NCBI GenBank assembly: GCA_963837285.1
Contig: CAWIMS010000001.1
Location: forward strand, 2,108,001 to 2,172,000
DNA from: Planosporangium sp963837285
Lineage (GTDB): Bacteria > Actinomycetota > Actinomycetes > Mycobacteriales > Micromonosporaceae
Direction of reading: 5' to 3'
Length of the DNA stretch: 64,000 nucleotides
Positions 1 to 10,828 of the stretch are shown in pieces (position 1 is the stretch's first letter; every line of letters starts with the position of its first letter). Below the pieces are notes generated by a model, which saw only the letters and a program-made list of their open reading frames with translations, was not told the DNA's origin and did not search any database. A program made the translations under genes and the position numbers.

Positions 1-3000
1 TGCTGCGCCGGCAGCAGACCTTCGGGTACACCGAGGAGGAGTTGAAGATCCTTCTCGCGCCGATGTCGCGCGCCGGGGCCGAGCCGATCGGCTCGATGGG
101 CACCGACACCCCGGTCGCCCCGCTCTCGCCGCGCCCGCGCCTGCTCTACGACTACTTCACGCAGCTCTTCGCGCAGGTGACCAACCCGCCCCTGGACGCG
201 ATCCGGGAGGAGCTGGTGACCAGCGTCAGCGCCACCATCGGGCCGGAGGGCAACCTGCTCGCCCCGACCCCGGCGAGCTGCCGGCAGATCGTGCTGCCCG
301 GTCCGGTGCTCGACAACGACGAGCTGGCCAAGATCCTCTCGGTCGACGACGACGGTGACATGCCGGGCTTCAAGGCCGTGCGGGTGTCCGGCCTGTACCC
401 GGTCCGGGACGGCGCCGCCGGCCTCAAGGCGCGCCTGGTCGAGATCATGCGCGGGGTGTCCGAGGCGATCGAGGACGGCGTGCGGGTACTGGTGCTCAGC
501 GACCGGGACTCCAACGCCGACCTGGCCCCGATCCCGTCCCTGTTGCTCACCGCGGCGGTCCATCAACATCTGGTCCGCGAACAGACCCGCACCCAGGTCG
601 CGCTGCTGGTGGAGTCCGGTGACTGCCGGGAGGTGCACCACCTCGCCCTGCTGGTCGGATACGGGGCCGCCGCGGTCAACCCGTACCTGGCGTTCGAGAG
701 CGTCGAGGATCTGATCAACACGGGTGCCCTCCAGGGCCTGGCCTGCGAGAAGGCGGTCAAGAACTTCGCGAAGGGGCTCAGCAAGGGCCTGCTGAAGATC
801 ATGTCGAAGATGGGCATCTCGACGGTCTCGTCGTACTGCGGCGCCCAGGTCTTCGAGGCGGTCGGTCTCGCGCCGGACCTGATCGAGCGGTACTTCACCG
901 GTACCAGCAGCAAGATCGGCGGGATCGGGCTGGAGGAGATCGCCGGCGAGGTGGCCGCCCGGCACGCCAGGGCGTACCCGGCGAACCCGGCCGAGCGCGC
1001 GCACCGCCGCCTGGAGGTGGGCGGCGAGTACCAGTGGCGGCGCGAGGGCGAGCTGCACCTGTTCAACCCGGAGACCGTCTTCCTGCTCCAGCACGCGACC
1101 CGGTCCCGGCAGTTCGACGTGTTCAAGAAGTACACGTCGGCCGTCGACGGGCTGGCCGCCCAGGCGGCCTCGCTGCGCGGGTTGTTCGAGTTCCGGTTCG
1201 GGGAGCGGCCGCCGGTCCCGATCGACGAGGTCGAGCCGGCCGGCGAGATCGTGAAGCGGTTCGCCACCGGTGCGATGTCGTACGGGTCGATCTCGGCCGA
1301 GGCGCACACCGACCTGGCCATCGCGATGAACCGGTTGGGCGGCAAGTCCAACACCGGCGAGGGCGGCGAGGACGTCGAACGGCTCTACGACCCGGCCCGG
1401 CGCTCGGCCGTCAAGCAGGTCGCCAGCGGCCGGTTCGGGGTGACCGCCGAGTACCTGGTGAACGCCGACGACATCCAGATCAAGATGGCGCAGGGCGCGA
1501 AGCCCGGCGAGGGTGGCCAGCTCCCGGGCAACAAGGTGTGGCCGTGGATCGCGAAGACCCGGCACGCCACCCCGGGCGTCGGGCTGATCTCGCCGCCGCC
1601 GCACCACGACATCTACTCGATCGAGGACCTGGCGCAGCTCGTCTACGACCTGAAGAACGTCAACCCGAACGCCCGCATCCACGTGAAGCTGGTCTCCGAG
1701 GTCGGCGTCGGCACCGTGGCGTCCGGCGTGGCGAAGACCAAGGCCGACGTGATCCTGATCTCCGGTCACGACGGCGGCACCGGTGCGTCCCCGCTGAACT
1801 CGCTCAAACACGCCGGCACGCCGTGGGAGCTGGGCCTCGCCGAGACCCAGCAGACCCTGCTGCTGCAAGGCTTGCGGGACCGTGTCGTGGTGCAGGTCGA
1901 CGGGCAGCTCAAGACCGGCCGGGACGTGATCATCGCGGCCCTGCTCGGCGCCGAGGAGTACGGGTTCGCCACCGCGCCGCTGATCGTGCAGGGCTGCGTG
2001 ATGATGCGGGTCTGCCACCTCGACACCTGCCCGGTCGGCATCGCCACCCAGAATCCGGTGCTGCGCAAGCGGTACACCGGCAAGCCGGAGTTCGTGGAGA
2101 ACTTCTTCCGGTTCCTCGCCGAGGAGGTCCGGGGCTACCTGTCCGAGCTCGGATTCCGGACGCTCGACGAGGCGATCGGGCACGCCGAGCTGCTCGAGGT
2201 GCGCCCGGCGGTGGAGCACTGGAAGGCGTACGGTCTCGATCTGGAGCCGATGCTGCACGTACCCGATCTGCCTGCCGACGCGGCCCGCCGGCAGACCGCG
2301 AAGCAGGACCACCGGCTGGATCAGGCCCTGGACAACAAGCTGATCGCCGCCGCGGCGCCGGCGCTCGCGGACGGGTCCGCCGTGAAGATCGACCTTCCGG
2401 TCCGCAACGAGCACCGCAGCGTCGGCGCGATGCTGGGCGGCGAGGTGGCCCGCCGGTTCGGCGGCGCGGGCCTGCCCGACGACACCATCGACGTGACCCT
2501 GCGCGGCACCGCCGGGCAGTCGTTCGGGGCGTTCGCGACGAGCGGCGTGACGCTGCGGCTGTTCGGCGACGCCAACGACTACATCGGCAAGGGCCTGGCC
2601 GGCGGGCGGCTGATCGTGCGCCCGGACGTCACCGCGCCGTTCGCCGCGGAGGAGCACATCATCGGCGGCAACACCATCCTGTACGGGGCGACCGGCGGCG
2701 AGGTGTTCCTGCGCGGCCGGGTGGGGGAGCGGTTCGCGGTGCGCAACTCGGGCGCGGCCGCCGTCGTCGAGGGCGTCGGTGACCACGGCTGCGAGTACAT
2801 GACCGGCGGCACCGTGGTCGTCCTCGGCCGCACCGGGCGCAACTTTGCGGCCGGCATGTCCGGCGGCATGGCGTACGTGTGGAAGCTCGATCCGGCACTG
2901 GTGAACCGGGAGTTGGTGGACCTGGAACCGGTGTCGAACCCGGACGCGCTGCGGGCGCTGGTCGAGCGGCACGCGGCGGAGACGCAGTCGCCGGTGGCGG

Positions 3001-3198
3001 CGGCGCTGCTGGACCGGTGGGGTTCCGCGGTGGACGAGTTCACCGCCGTGGTTCCGCGCGACTACAAGCGGGTGATGGAGGCGATAACGGCGGCAGAGGC
3101 GGCCGGCCGGGACGTGAACGAGGCGGTCATGTCGGTCGTGGCTCCGATGCCTGCTCCTGCGCACAAGGCTGCTCCTTCGCACGACGCTGAGGTGGCCC

Positions 3199-3206
<8 letters not shown>
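1..3206 (+). CDS. gltB: Glutamate synthase (NADPH) large subunit, 5' truncated by window edge
   Basis: Large subunit of GOGAT, which makes two glutamates from glutamine and 2-oxoglutarate in the cytoplasm. The reading frame is open from the third base, so the N-terminal glutamine amidotransferase domain and start codon lie outside. What is present is the central domain, the FMN-binding synthase domain (with PGEGGQLPG), a cysteine cluster of the 3Fe-4S type (CVMMRVCHLDTCPVG) and the C-terminal glycine-rich beta-helix domain (GGNTILYGATGGEVFLRG). The gene overlaps gltD by 8 bp, so the two subunits are almost certainly translated together. The family is about 1500 residues, so roughly one third is missing on the left. 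The identification is secure. Confidence 0.97.
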
Positions 3207-4668
<1,462 letters not shown>

Positions 4669-4688
4669 CCCTCTTTCGCGCCGATCTT

Positions 4689-4733
4689 GGAGAAATGTAC
4701 GTGGTTTGATCATCAAACTGTGTACATTTCTCC
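4689..4733. terminator. 45-nt imperfect palindrome between convergent genes
   Basis: Two 22-nt arms flank a single central base, and 19 of 22 positions pair. The outer arm contains GGAGAAATGTAC and the inner arm GTTTGAT. It starts 20 bp after gltD, and its right half also encodes the last residues (GEMYTV) of the convergent exporter. Position and shape suggest a bidirectional terminator, although there is no clear T run. It matches none of the other repeat families in the window. Confidence 0.6.
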
Positions 4734-6164
4734 TTGATCGACGGAGGCTGCGGGGTGCGCGGAGGCAGCGGGGGCGGGCGGGCGGCGTAGCACCGCCAGG
4801 GCCACTGTGAGTGCGGTGACCACGAGGGCCGCGCCGACGCCGAACGCCAACCGGTACCCGCCGACCAGCGCCGCGGTCGGGGTGGCTCCGGCGCCGATCA
4901 GGTCCGCGGTACGCGACGCGGCGAGCGTGGCCAGGACCGCGAGGCCGAACGCCGCCCCGACCTGCTGGGCGGTGTTGACCAGCCCGGACGCGAGTCCCGA
5001 GTCGTCCTCGGTAGCGCCCGACATGGCCAGCGAGGTCACCGCCGGAAGCGCCCCGCCGGCACCGATGCCGAGCAGCAGCACCCCGGGCAGGATGTCGACC
5101 GCGTACCGGCCCTCGACCGGCACCCGGGCCAGCAGCGCGAGCCCCGCCGCGATCAGCGTCAGGCCGGCCAGCAGCACGGTACGCAGGCCGAACCGCCCAC
5201 TCAGGCGCGCCGAGAAGCCGAGTGAGATGGTGCCGATCGCCAGCGCGGCCGGGACCACGGCGAGCCCCGCGGCGAACGGCCCGTACCCGAGGACCCGTTG
5301 CAGGTACAGCGTGCTGAGGAACTGGAACCCGATCGCGGCGGCCACCATCAGGGCCTGGGCGGCGTTGCCACCGGCGACGTTGCGCGAGCGCAGGACGCGC
5401 AGCGGCAGCAGCGGACTCGCCACGGTCGCTTCGCGGACGACGAACGCGGCGAGCAGCGCGATCGCGGCCGCGCCGAACCCGATCGTGTACCCGGAGTCCC
5501 AACCGTGCTGGCCCGTCCCGACGATCGCGTACACGCCGAGCATCAGTCCACCGGTACCCAGAACGGCACCGACCGCGTCTGTCCCGGCACCCAGACCGAG
5601 TCCGGGTGACGTCGGGAACAGCCGTACCGCCAGCGCCCAGGCGGCGAGCCCGATGGGCAGGTTGACGAAGAAGATCCAGTGCCAGTCGAGCGCCTGGGTC
5701 AGTACGCCACCGGCGAAGAAGCCGAGCGTGGCGCCGGCCGATCCGACGAAGCTGTAGACAGCGATCGCCCGGGCGCGCGCGGGGGGCTCGGGGAACATCG
5801 GCACGATCATGCCCAGGATGACGGCGGACGTGGTGGCGCCGCCGATGCCCTGGACGAACCGGGCGGCGATGAGCATCCCGGCGCTCCCGGCGAGGCCGCA
5901 CCACAGCGACGCGCCGGTGAACAGGGCCAGCCCGGCGACGAACACCCGCTTGCGGCCGACCAGGTCGCCGAGCCGCCCGGCCAGCAGCAGGAGACCGCCG
6001 AACGGTACGACGTACGCGTTGACGACCCACGCCAGGCCGGACTGCGAGAAGCCGAGATCACGCTGGATCGAGGGGAGCGCGACGGTGACGATGGTCTGAT
6101 CCAGGATGATCATGAGCATCCCGGCGCAGAGGACGACCAGCGCCAGCCAGCGCGAGCGGATCAT
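4713..6164 (-). CDS. MFS drug exporter, DHA2 (EmrB/QacA) type
   Basis: A 483-residue integral membrane protein that probably exports a drug or toxic metabolite by proton antiport. The N-terminus reads LDQTIVTVALPSIQRDLGF, the usual first-helix signature of the 14-helix DHA2 family. It is followed by the motif A loop GRLGDLVGRKRV, and many further hydrophobic segments are visible. I chose the ATG giving MIRSRWLALV because GGAGG lies about 7 bases upstream; a longer reading would add about 29 implausible residues. It is divergent from an HxlR regulator across about 80 bp, the usual arrangement for an inducible exporter. The last codons overlap the palindrome shared with gltD. The substrate cannot be read from sequence. 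Confidence 0.9.
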   Translation of the reverse strand: MIRSRWLALVVLCAGMLMIILDQTIVTVALPSIQRDLGFSQSGLAWVVNAYVVPFGGLLLLAGRLGDLVGRKRVFVAGLALFTGASLWCGLAGSAGMLIAARFVQGIGGATTSAVILGMIVPMFPEPPARARAIAVYSFVGSAGATLGFFAGGVLTQALDWHWIFFVNLPIGLAAWALAVRLFPTSPGLGLGAGTDAVGAVLGTGGLMLGVYAIVGTGQHGWDSGYTIGFGAAAIALLAAFVVREATVASPLLPLRVLRSRNVAGGNAAQALMVAAAIGFQFLSTLYLQRVLGYGPFAAGLAVVPAALAIGTISLGFSARLSGRFGLRTVLLAGLTLIAAGLALLARVPVEGRYAVDILPGVLLLGIGAGGALPAVTSLAMSGATEDDSGLASGLVNTAQQVGAAFGLAVLATLAASRTADLIGAGATPTAALVGGYRLAFGVGAALVVTALTVALAVLRRPPAPAASAHPAASVDQGEMYTV

Positions 6165-6244
6165 GTCACGACCTCCAATGGTGCACGACTTGTAACTGTG
6201 CCCATCTTCTGTGACTATTGGGCTCGGCGTAAGGAGGCACATTG

Positions 6245-6640
6245 ATGTCACAGCGGAACACCGATGTGTGTGTCCAGCCCAGCGACGACACCGCGTGCAC
6301 AGTTCGTCAGGTGCTCGACCGGGTCGGCGGCAAGTGGAGCATCGGGATCATCGTCGCGGCGTCCCGCGGGCCGGTCCGGTTCACCGAGTTGGAGCGGTGC
6401 GTCGAGGGCATCAGCCGCCGGATGCTGACCCTGACCCTGCGCAACCTGGAGCGCGACGGGCTGCTGACCCGGACCGTCTATCCGACCGTCCCGCCCAAGG
6501 TGGAGTACGCGGCGACCGACATCGCTCTCGAGCTGTACGACTCGTTGGTCACGCTGACCACGTGGGCCGAGCGGCACCGGGGCACGATCGCCGCCGCGCG
6601 TGAGCGCTACGACCGTGAGCACGAAAGCGTGGCGGTCTAG
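6245..6640 (+). CDS. HxlR-family winged-helix regulator
   Basis: A 131-residue DNA-binding protein with the typical core: CTVRQVLDRVGGKW, then FTELERCVEGISRRMLTLTL and a winged-helix end YAATDIALEL. HxlR regulators are usually dimeric repressors or activators of the gene divergent from them, here the MFS exporter. Cysteines near the N-terminus, including the family-typical one before the first helix, could sense oxidants or electrophiles, as known for some members. AAGGAGG lies 7 bases before the chosen ATG; a TTG one codon earlier would be too close. The regulated partner is inferred from position only. Confidence 0.9.
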   Translation: MSQRNTDVCVQPSDDTACTVRQVLDRVGGKWSIGIIVAASRGPVRFTELERCVEGISRRMLTLTLRNLERDGLLTRTVYPTVPPKVEYAATDIALELYDSLVTLTTWAERHRGTIAAARERYDREHESVAV

Positions 6641-6821
6641 CCCGGAGCCCCGAAAATGTCGGTCGCGTCCGTAGAATTAGTACATGGGTTCGATGACGCG
6701 TCCGGGGGACGCCAATCATTTGTCGTGCTGGGCGGGGCCGACCCGGGGAGTAGGGCGGTGACCGGGCCGAAGTCCGTCTACCGTGGACGGCACCGGCGCC
6801 GGCCGGGTCCCTGGATCCGGC

Positions 6822-7709
6822 TCAGGTGGCGGTCGCGCCGTCGCGTGGACGGCTGAGCGCCCGCACCTGGTCACGCATGCACCGGCCGAGGGTGGCGCGG
6901 GCCCGCACGAGCGGGTTCGTGCCACCCAGGTCGGCAGCCTGCGCCGGTAGGTCGGCAAAGAACGAAAAAGCAATTTCCGGTACCGGGTCGGTGTCGAACA
7001 TGGCGCCGACCTCGTGCCGGTAACCCTCGTCGGTGCCGTGCTTGGCGGCTGTCCGGTCGCGTTCCCACGACGACATGTCCCGGCGCACGCCGTCGTGGTC
7101 GCCGGCGGCCGCACGCATGAGGTCGAGCATCAGCCGGGTGGCCGCCGTCGACACCAGCGTCCCGGCGACCAGGCGGCTGACCAGCGTGTGCGCCTCCCGA
7201 GCGGTGGTCCGGCCGAGAAACATCCGCCGTGGATCATCCGGCAGCGGGTCGACCCGGGTGTGCCGGAACCCGTTGCCGGCGAGGTACGCGTTGACCTCGT
7301 CGCCGGGGCACACCAGCCCGCACAGCCGCACGGCGGTGTTGTCGGAGACCACCAGCAGCGCGGTCAGCACGTTGGCGAGCGTGAGGTGATCACCCCACAC
7401 CCCCTGGAGGTGGTAGATCCCGTCCCCGGAAAGGATGATCTGCGCGGTCAGTTCGATCTGCTGGTCCGGCCGAAGTTCACCCCGGTCCACCTTGTCGAGT
7501 ACCGCGCAGGCGACCGCCAGCTTGTTGACGCTGGCCGCGGTCACCACCTCGTCGGCCCGGTCCTCGACGGCGACGACCTGCGCACCGTCCGGGCCGGCCA
7601 GCGTGATCAGCGCATGCCAGGTGCCCCCGGACCGCGCGATCTCACGCCGGTACACCCGGCGAATGCGCTGCCGGGCCGTCGTGAGGGCCGCCAGTGTGGG
7701 AGCCGCCAT
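6822..7709 (-). CDS. Class A beta-lactamase-fold serine hydrolase
   Basis: A 295-residue protein with all three penicillin-recognising motifs in order: SVNK (S60 to K63, the nucleophile and general base), SDN (122-124) and KHGT (223-226, the KTG equivalent). The TTAREA stretch near 168-173 also fits the serine-hydrolase beta-lactamase-2 family. There is no signal peptide or lipobox, which is unusual for a resistance enzyme and suggests a cytoplasmic or non-classically exported hydrolase. The ATG is preceded by AAGGCGG. On the minus strand a TAGGCT hexamer (7731-7736) lies about 20 bases upstream as a possible -10 box. The gene is divergent from pyruvate kinase. Calling it a resistance gene would be over-reading. 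Confidence 0.82.
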   Translation of the reverse strand: MAAPTLAALTTARQRIRRVYRREIARSGGTWHALITLAGPDGAQVVAVEDRADEVVTAASVNKLAVACAVLDKVDRGELRPDQQIELTAQIILSGDGIYHLQGVWGDHLTLANVLTALLVVSDNTAVRLCGLVCPGDEVNAYLAGNGFRHTRVDPLPDDPRRMFLGRTTAREAHTLVSRLVAGTLVSTAATRLMLDLMRAAAGDHDGVRRDMSSWERDRTAAKHGTDEGYRHEVGAMFDTDPVPEIAFSFFADLPAQAADLGGTNPLVRARATLGRCMRDQVRALSRPRDGATAT

Positions 7710-7794
7710 GGAATCCGCCTTAATCGCTCAAGCCTAGGGTCCGGCGTCTGGGCGAACGTCACGGGCCGCCCGGTCCGCCGGGCCTGACGGCGTC

Positions 7795-7800
7795 TAGCCT
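7795..7800 (+). promoter_or_regulatory. -10 box TAGCCT of a leaderless pyk
   Basis: TAGCCT lies 7 bases before the GTG at 7808. That spacing puts the transcript start on or beside the start codon, as in leaderless actinobacterial genes. No convincing -35 element is visible. Confidence 0.5.
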
Positions 7801-7807
7801 CGTGGGT

Positions 7808-9232
7808 GTGACACGTCGCGCAAAAATCGTCTGCACAATCGGCCCCGCCTCGGAGAGCCCGGAACGCCTGCGAGGCCTGGTCGACGCCGGTATGGACGTG
7901 GCCCGGCTGAACTTCAGCCACGGCAGCCACGCCGACCACGAGAAGGTGTACCACCTCGTTCGCGAGGCCGCGGCCGCGAGCGGACGGGCCGTCGGCATCC
8001 TCGCCGACCTCCAGGGTCCGAAGATCCGCCTCGGGCGGTTCGCCGACGGGCCGGTCGAGTGGCGCACCGGCGACTCGGTGGTGATCACCTCGGACGACGT
8101 CCCGGGCACCCACGACCGGGTCTCCTGCACGTACAAGAAGCTTCCGGCCGAGGTCAAGGTCGGTGACCGGTTGCTCATCGACGACGGCAAGGTGGCCGTC
8201 GAGGTGACCGGCGTGGACGGCACCGACATCCGGGTGCTCGTGGTCGAAGGCGGCCAGGTCTCCAACAACAAGGGCGTATCCCTGCCCAACGTAGCCGTGA
8301 GCGTGCCGGCACTGTCCGAAAAGGACATGAACGACCTGCGGTTCGCGCTGCGGCTCGGGGTCGACCTGGTGGCGCTGTCGTTCGTGCGCTCGCCGGACGA
8401 CATCAAGCTCGTCCACGAGATCATGGACGAGACGCGGATCCGCCGGCCGGTGCTCGCGAAGATCGAGAAGCCGGAGGCGGTCGCCGCGCTGGAGGCAATC
8501 GTCGACGCCTTCGACGGGGTGATGGTCGCCCGCGGCGACCTTGGTGTGGAGCTGCCGCTGGAGCAGGTCCCGCTGGTCCAGAAGCGGGCCGTCCAGCTGT
8601 GCCGGGAGCACGCCAAGCCGGTGATCGTGGCGACCCAGATGCTCGACTCCATGATCGAGAATTCCCGCCCGACCCGCGCCGAGGCGTCCGACGTCGCCAA
8701 CGCGGTGCTCGACGGCACCGACGCCGTGATGCTCTCCGGCGAGACCAGCGTCGGGCGGTACCCGGTGCTCACCGTCTCGACCATGGCCCGGATCGTCGCC
8801 ACCACCGAGGCGGGCTCGATCGGCGTGCCCCGGTTGCAGCACGACCCGCGTACCCGGGGCGGCGCCCTGACCGCTGCGGCCTCCAAGATCGCGCAGTCGA
8901 TCGAGGCCAGGGCGATGGTCGCGTTCACCCAGACGGGTGACACCGTCCGGCGGCTGGCCCGGCTGCACTGCGACCTGCCGCTGCTGGCGTTCACGCCGGA
9001 GCCCACGGTGCGCAACCAGCTCGCCCTGTCGTGGGGCGTGGAGACGTTCCAGACCCCGTTCGTCGAGCACACCGACGACATGTTCCAGCAGGTCGACCAG
9101 GCCCTCCTCGGCATGAACTTCGCCCACCGCGGCGACTACGTGGTGATCGTCGCCGGCAGCCCGCCCGGCACCCCGGGCTCGACCAACACGCTGCGGGTAC
9201 ACCGGCTCGGCGACCTCGCGGACGTCGGGTGA
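7808..9232 (+). CDS. pyk: Pyruvate kinase
   Basis: Catalyses phosphoenolpyruvate + ADP to pyruvate + ATP, the last step of glycolysis. The 474-residue protein starts RRAKIVCTIGPAS and carries ADLQGPKIRLG, the catalytic lysine segment LAKIEKPEAV, VARGDLGVE, the substrate loop MLDSMIENSRPTRAE and MLSGETSVGRYP. A C-terminal allosteric-type domain ends with VIVAGSPPGTPGSTNTLRVH. I prefer the second in-frame GTG because a TAGCCT box lies 7 bases before it; the first GTG (7802) would add only two residues. The stop codon overlaps the start of the thioesterase gene by 4 bp, so the two are probably co-translated. Confidence 0.97.
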   Translation: MTRRAKIVCTIGPASESPERLRGLVDAGMDVARLNFSHGSHADHEKVYHLVREAAAASGRAVGILADLQGPKIRLGRFADGPVEWRTGDSVVITSDDVPGTHDRVSCTYKKLPAEVKVGDRLLIDDGKVAVEVTGVDGTDIRVLVVEGGQVSNNKGVSLPNVAVSVPALSEKDMNDLRFALRLGVDLVALSFVRSPDDIKLVHEIMDETRIRRPVLAKIEKPEAVAALEAIVDAFDGVMVARGDLGVELPLEQVPLVQKRAVQLCREHAKPVIVATQMLDSMIENSRPTRAEASDVANAVLDGTDAVMLSGETSVGRYPVLTVSTMARIVATTEAGSIGVPRLQHDPRTRGGALTAAASKIAQSIEARAMVAFTQTGDTVRRLARLHCDLPLLAFTPEPTVRNQLALSWGVETFQTPFVEHTDDMFQQVDQALLGMNFAHRGDYVVIVAGSPPGTPGSTNTLRVHRLGDLADVG

Positions 9233-10131
9233 CCGAAGTCACCCCCAACCCCGCCGTCACCGGGCAGCCCGCCGTTGACGAGCTGCTCGACCTGCTCGAC
9301 CTGCGCCAGTTGACCGAAACCACCTTCCAGGGAACCAGCCCGACGGTCGGTCCGCAGCGGGTCTTCGGTGGCCAGGTTGCCGGCCAGGCACTGGTCGCCG
9401 CCGGTCGTACGGTCGACCCGGCGCGGGCGGTGCACTCGCTGCACGGGTACTTCGTGCGGCCGGGTGACCCGACCGAACCGATCGTGTACAACGTGGAGCG
9501 CATCCGCGACGGGCGATCGTTCTCGGTGCGCCGGTCGGTCGCCATCCAGCACGGCAAGCCGATCTTCTTCATGTCGGCGTCGTTCCACCGGCACGAGGAG
9601 GGCCTCGACCATCAGGGGCCGGCGCCGCTGGACGTGCCCCGCCCGGACGACGTGCCGACGATGGCGGACCGGCTCGCCAGGTACCCGGAAAGGCTCGGCA
9701 TCTGGGCGAGCATTCCGCGCCCGATCGACGTGCGGTACGTGGGAGAGCCGGGCTGGGTCCGCGCGGGGGACCGGCCGTCCGAGCCCCGGCAGCGGGTCTG
9801 GATGCGCTTCGACGGCGTGCTGCCGGACGATCCGCTGCTGCACGCCTGCGCGATCACGTACGCCTCCGACCTGACCCTGCTCGACTCCGTCCTGTCGGCG
9901 CACGGCGAGGTGTGGGGGCCCGGCGGGTTCGTCGGCGCGAGCCTGGACCACGCGCTGTGGCTGCACCGGCCGTTCCGCGCGGACGAGTGGTTCCTGTACG
10001 ACTGCTGGAGTCCAACCGCGTCCGGCGGCCGCGGCTTCGCGACCGGCCGGATGTTCACCGCGGCCGGCGTACACGTCGCGTCGGCGGCACAGGAGGGCCT
10101 GCTGCGCCCGGTCCACGCTGACAAGCCATAA
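9229..10131 (+). CDS. tesB: Acyl-CoA thioesterase II, TesB type
   Basis: A 300-residue double hot-dog protein that hydrolyses acyl-CoA to free acid and CoA. The first hot-dog carries FGGQVAGQALVAAGRTV and SLHGYFVRPGD. The second carries SLDHALWLHRPFRADEWFLYD with the catalytic aspartate, and the end GRMFTAAGVHVASAAQEGL is typical of the family. The GTG start overlaps the pyk stop by 4 bp (GTGA), which fixes the start against a much longer open frame. Linkage to pyk is common in actinomycetes. The -10 box of the next gene lies across this gene's stop codon. Confidence 0.95.
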   Translation: MTEVTPNPAVTGQPAVDELLDLLDLRQLTETTFQGTSPTVGPQRVFGGQVAGQALVAAGRTVDPARAVHSLHGYFVRPGDPTEPIVYNVERIRDGRSFSVRRSVAIQHGKPIFFMSASFHRHEEGLDHQGPAPLDVPRPDDVPTMADRLARYPERLGIWASIPRPIDVRYVGEPGWVRAGDRPSEPRQRVWMRFDGVLPDDPLLHACAITYASDLTLLDSVLSAHGEVWGPGGFVGASLDHALWLHRPFRADEWFLYDCWSPTASGGRGFATGRMFTAAGVHVASAAQEGLLRPVHADKP

Positions 10132-10132
10132 T
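10127..10132 (+). promoter_or_regulatory. -10 box CATAAT of a leaderless rrf2 gene
   Basis: CATAAT overlaps the thioesterase stop codon and ends 6 bases before the ATG of the Rrf2 gene. Transcription would begin at the start codon itself. The -35 region is not recognisable. Confidence 0.5.
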
Positions 10133-10138
10133 CCGTGC

Positions 10139-10729
10139 ATGCGGTTGTCGGCTCGGGTGGACTACGCGCTCCGCGCGGTGGCGGAGCTGGCCGCGGCGGC
10201 CGGCGCCGGCCGCAACGGTGGCGCTGGCCGCCAGGCCACTGACCGCCAGGCCACTGACCGCCAGGCCACTGAGCACAATTCCGCTGACCGCCAGGCCGCC
10301 GCCCATCAGGCGGAGCCCGCCAATGACCGCGCGAAGGGCACGAACCGGCCGGTGACCGCTGAGCGGCTGGCGCAGGCCCAGCAGATTCCGCCGAAGTTCC
10401 TGGAGAGCATCCTGCTCCAGCTGCGCCGCGGCGGCGTGGTCACCGCGCAGCGCGGGCCGGAGGGCGGCTACCGGCTGGCCCGGCCGGCCGACGAGATCTC
10501 CCTCGCCGAGATCATCCGGGTCATCGACGGGCCGTTGGCCAACGTGCGCGGGCAGCGGCCCGAGCAGGTCGGGTACAGCGGCGCGGCCGAAGCCCTGCAA
10601 GACGTGTGGATCGCGCTGCGGGCGAGCGAGCGGCAGATCCTCGAGCTGGTCACCATCGCCGATGTGGCCTTCGGAGACCTTCCCGAGCGGGTGCGCGAGC
10701 TGGCCGCCGACCCCCGTGCCTGGGTCTGA
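10139..10729 (+). CDS. Rrf2-family regulator with low-complexity insertion and no cysteines
   Basis: A 196-residue winged-helix regulator. The first helix (RLSARVDYALRAVAELAAAA), recognition region (QIPPKFLESILLQL) and wing (GPEGGYRLARPADEISLAEI) are clear Rrf2 features, as is the dimerisation helix after VIDGPLANVRG. Two things are odd. A stretch of about 50 residues rich in RQATD repeats separates helix 1 from helix 2, where relatives have only a few residues. The protein also has no cysteine at all, so it cannot bind an iron-sulfur cluster like IscR or NsrR; it is closer in principle to CymR-type sulfur regulators. Targets are unknown. The sulfonate importer 4 kb downstream is one speculative candidate. 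Confidence 0.88.
   Translation: MRLSARVDYALRAVAELAAAAGAGRNGGAGRQATDRQATDRQATEHNSADRQAAAHQAEPANDRAKGTNRPVTAERLAQAQQIPPKFLESILLQLRRGGVVTAQRGPEGGYRLARPADEISLAEIIRVIDGPLANVRGQRPEQVGYSGAAEALQDVWIALRASERQILELVTIADVAFGDLPERVRELAADPRAWV
10228..10272 (+). repeat. 15-bp tandem repeat x3 inside rrf2
   Basis: Three perfect copies of CCGCCAGGCCACTGA in the Rrf2 gene, encoding repeated RQATD. A fourth partial copy follows after a few bases. The unit length keeps the frame, so copy number could vary without breaking the gene. Confidence 0.9.
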
Positions 10730-10737
10730 GTCCTGCC

Positions 10738-10808
10738 GGCACAACTTCCCGGAAGTTGTGGCCATAGCACCCCGCTGAGGCAACAACTTCCGGGAAGTTG
10801 TGCCGATC
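10738..10808. repeat. Family A paired palindrome, copy 1
   Basis: Two 19-bp palindromes (ACAACTTCCCGGAAGTTGT at 10741 and ACAACTTCCGGGAAGTTGT at 10783) start 42 bp apart and are joined by a spacer reading GGCCATAGCACC then CCGCTGAGGCA. GGC and GCCGATC flank them. It lies between the convergent rrf2 and response-regulator genes, where a hairpin could terminate transcription from both sides. Confidence 0.9.
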
Positions 10809-10828
10809 ATGTAGTCGGGGGCCGACGG

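Noticed and set aside
1034..2782. Long plus-strand open frame of 582 codons inside gltB
   Set aside because: Antiparallel or shifted reading of high-GC codons: its product is an Arg/Gly/Ala-rich string with no family motifs, and gltB is certain. The same applies to long shadows at 16273-18108, 20559-22289, 28493-30937, 32373-34748 and 59150-61069.
6656..6856. 66-codon plus-strand frame between HxlR and the hydrolase
   Set aside because: It overlaps the 3' end of a real gene, has no ribosome site or homology I can see, and becomes arginine-rich nonsense.
10783..10801. Family A palindromes as simple Rho-independent terminators only
   Set aside because: Two copies lie between divergent genes and one inside an operon, and none has a T run, so termination alone does not fit.
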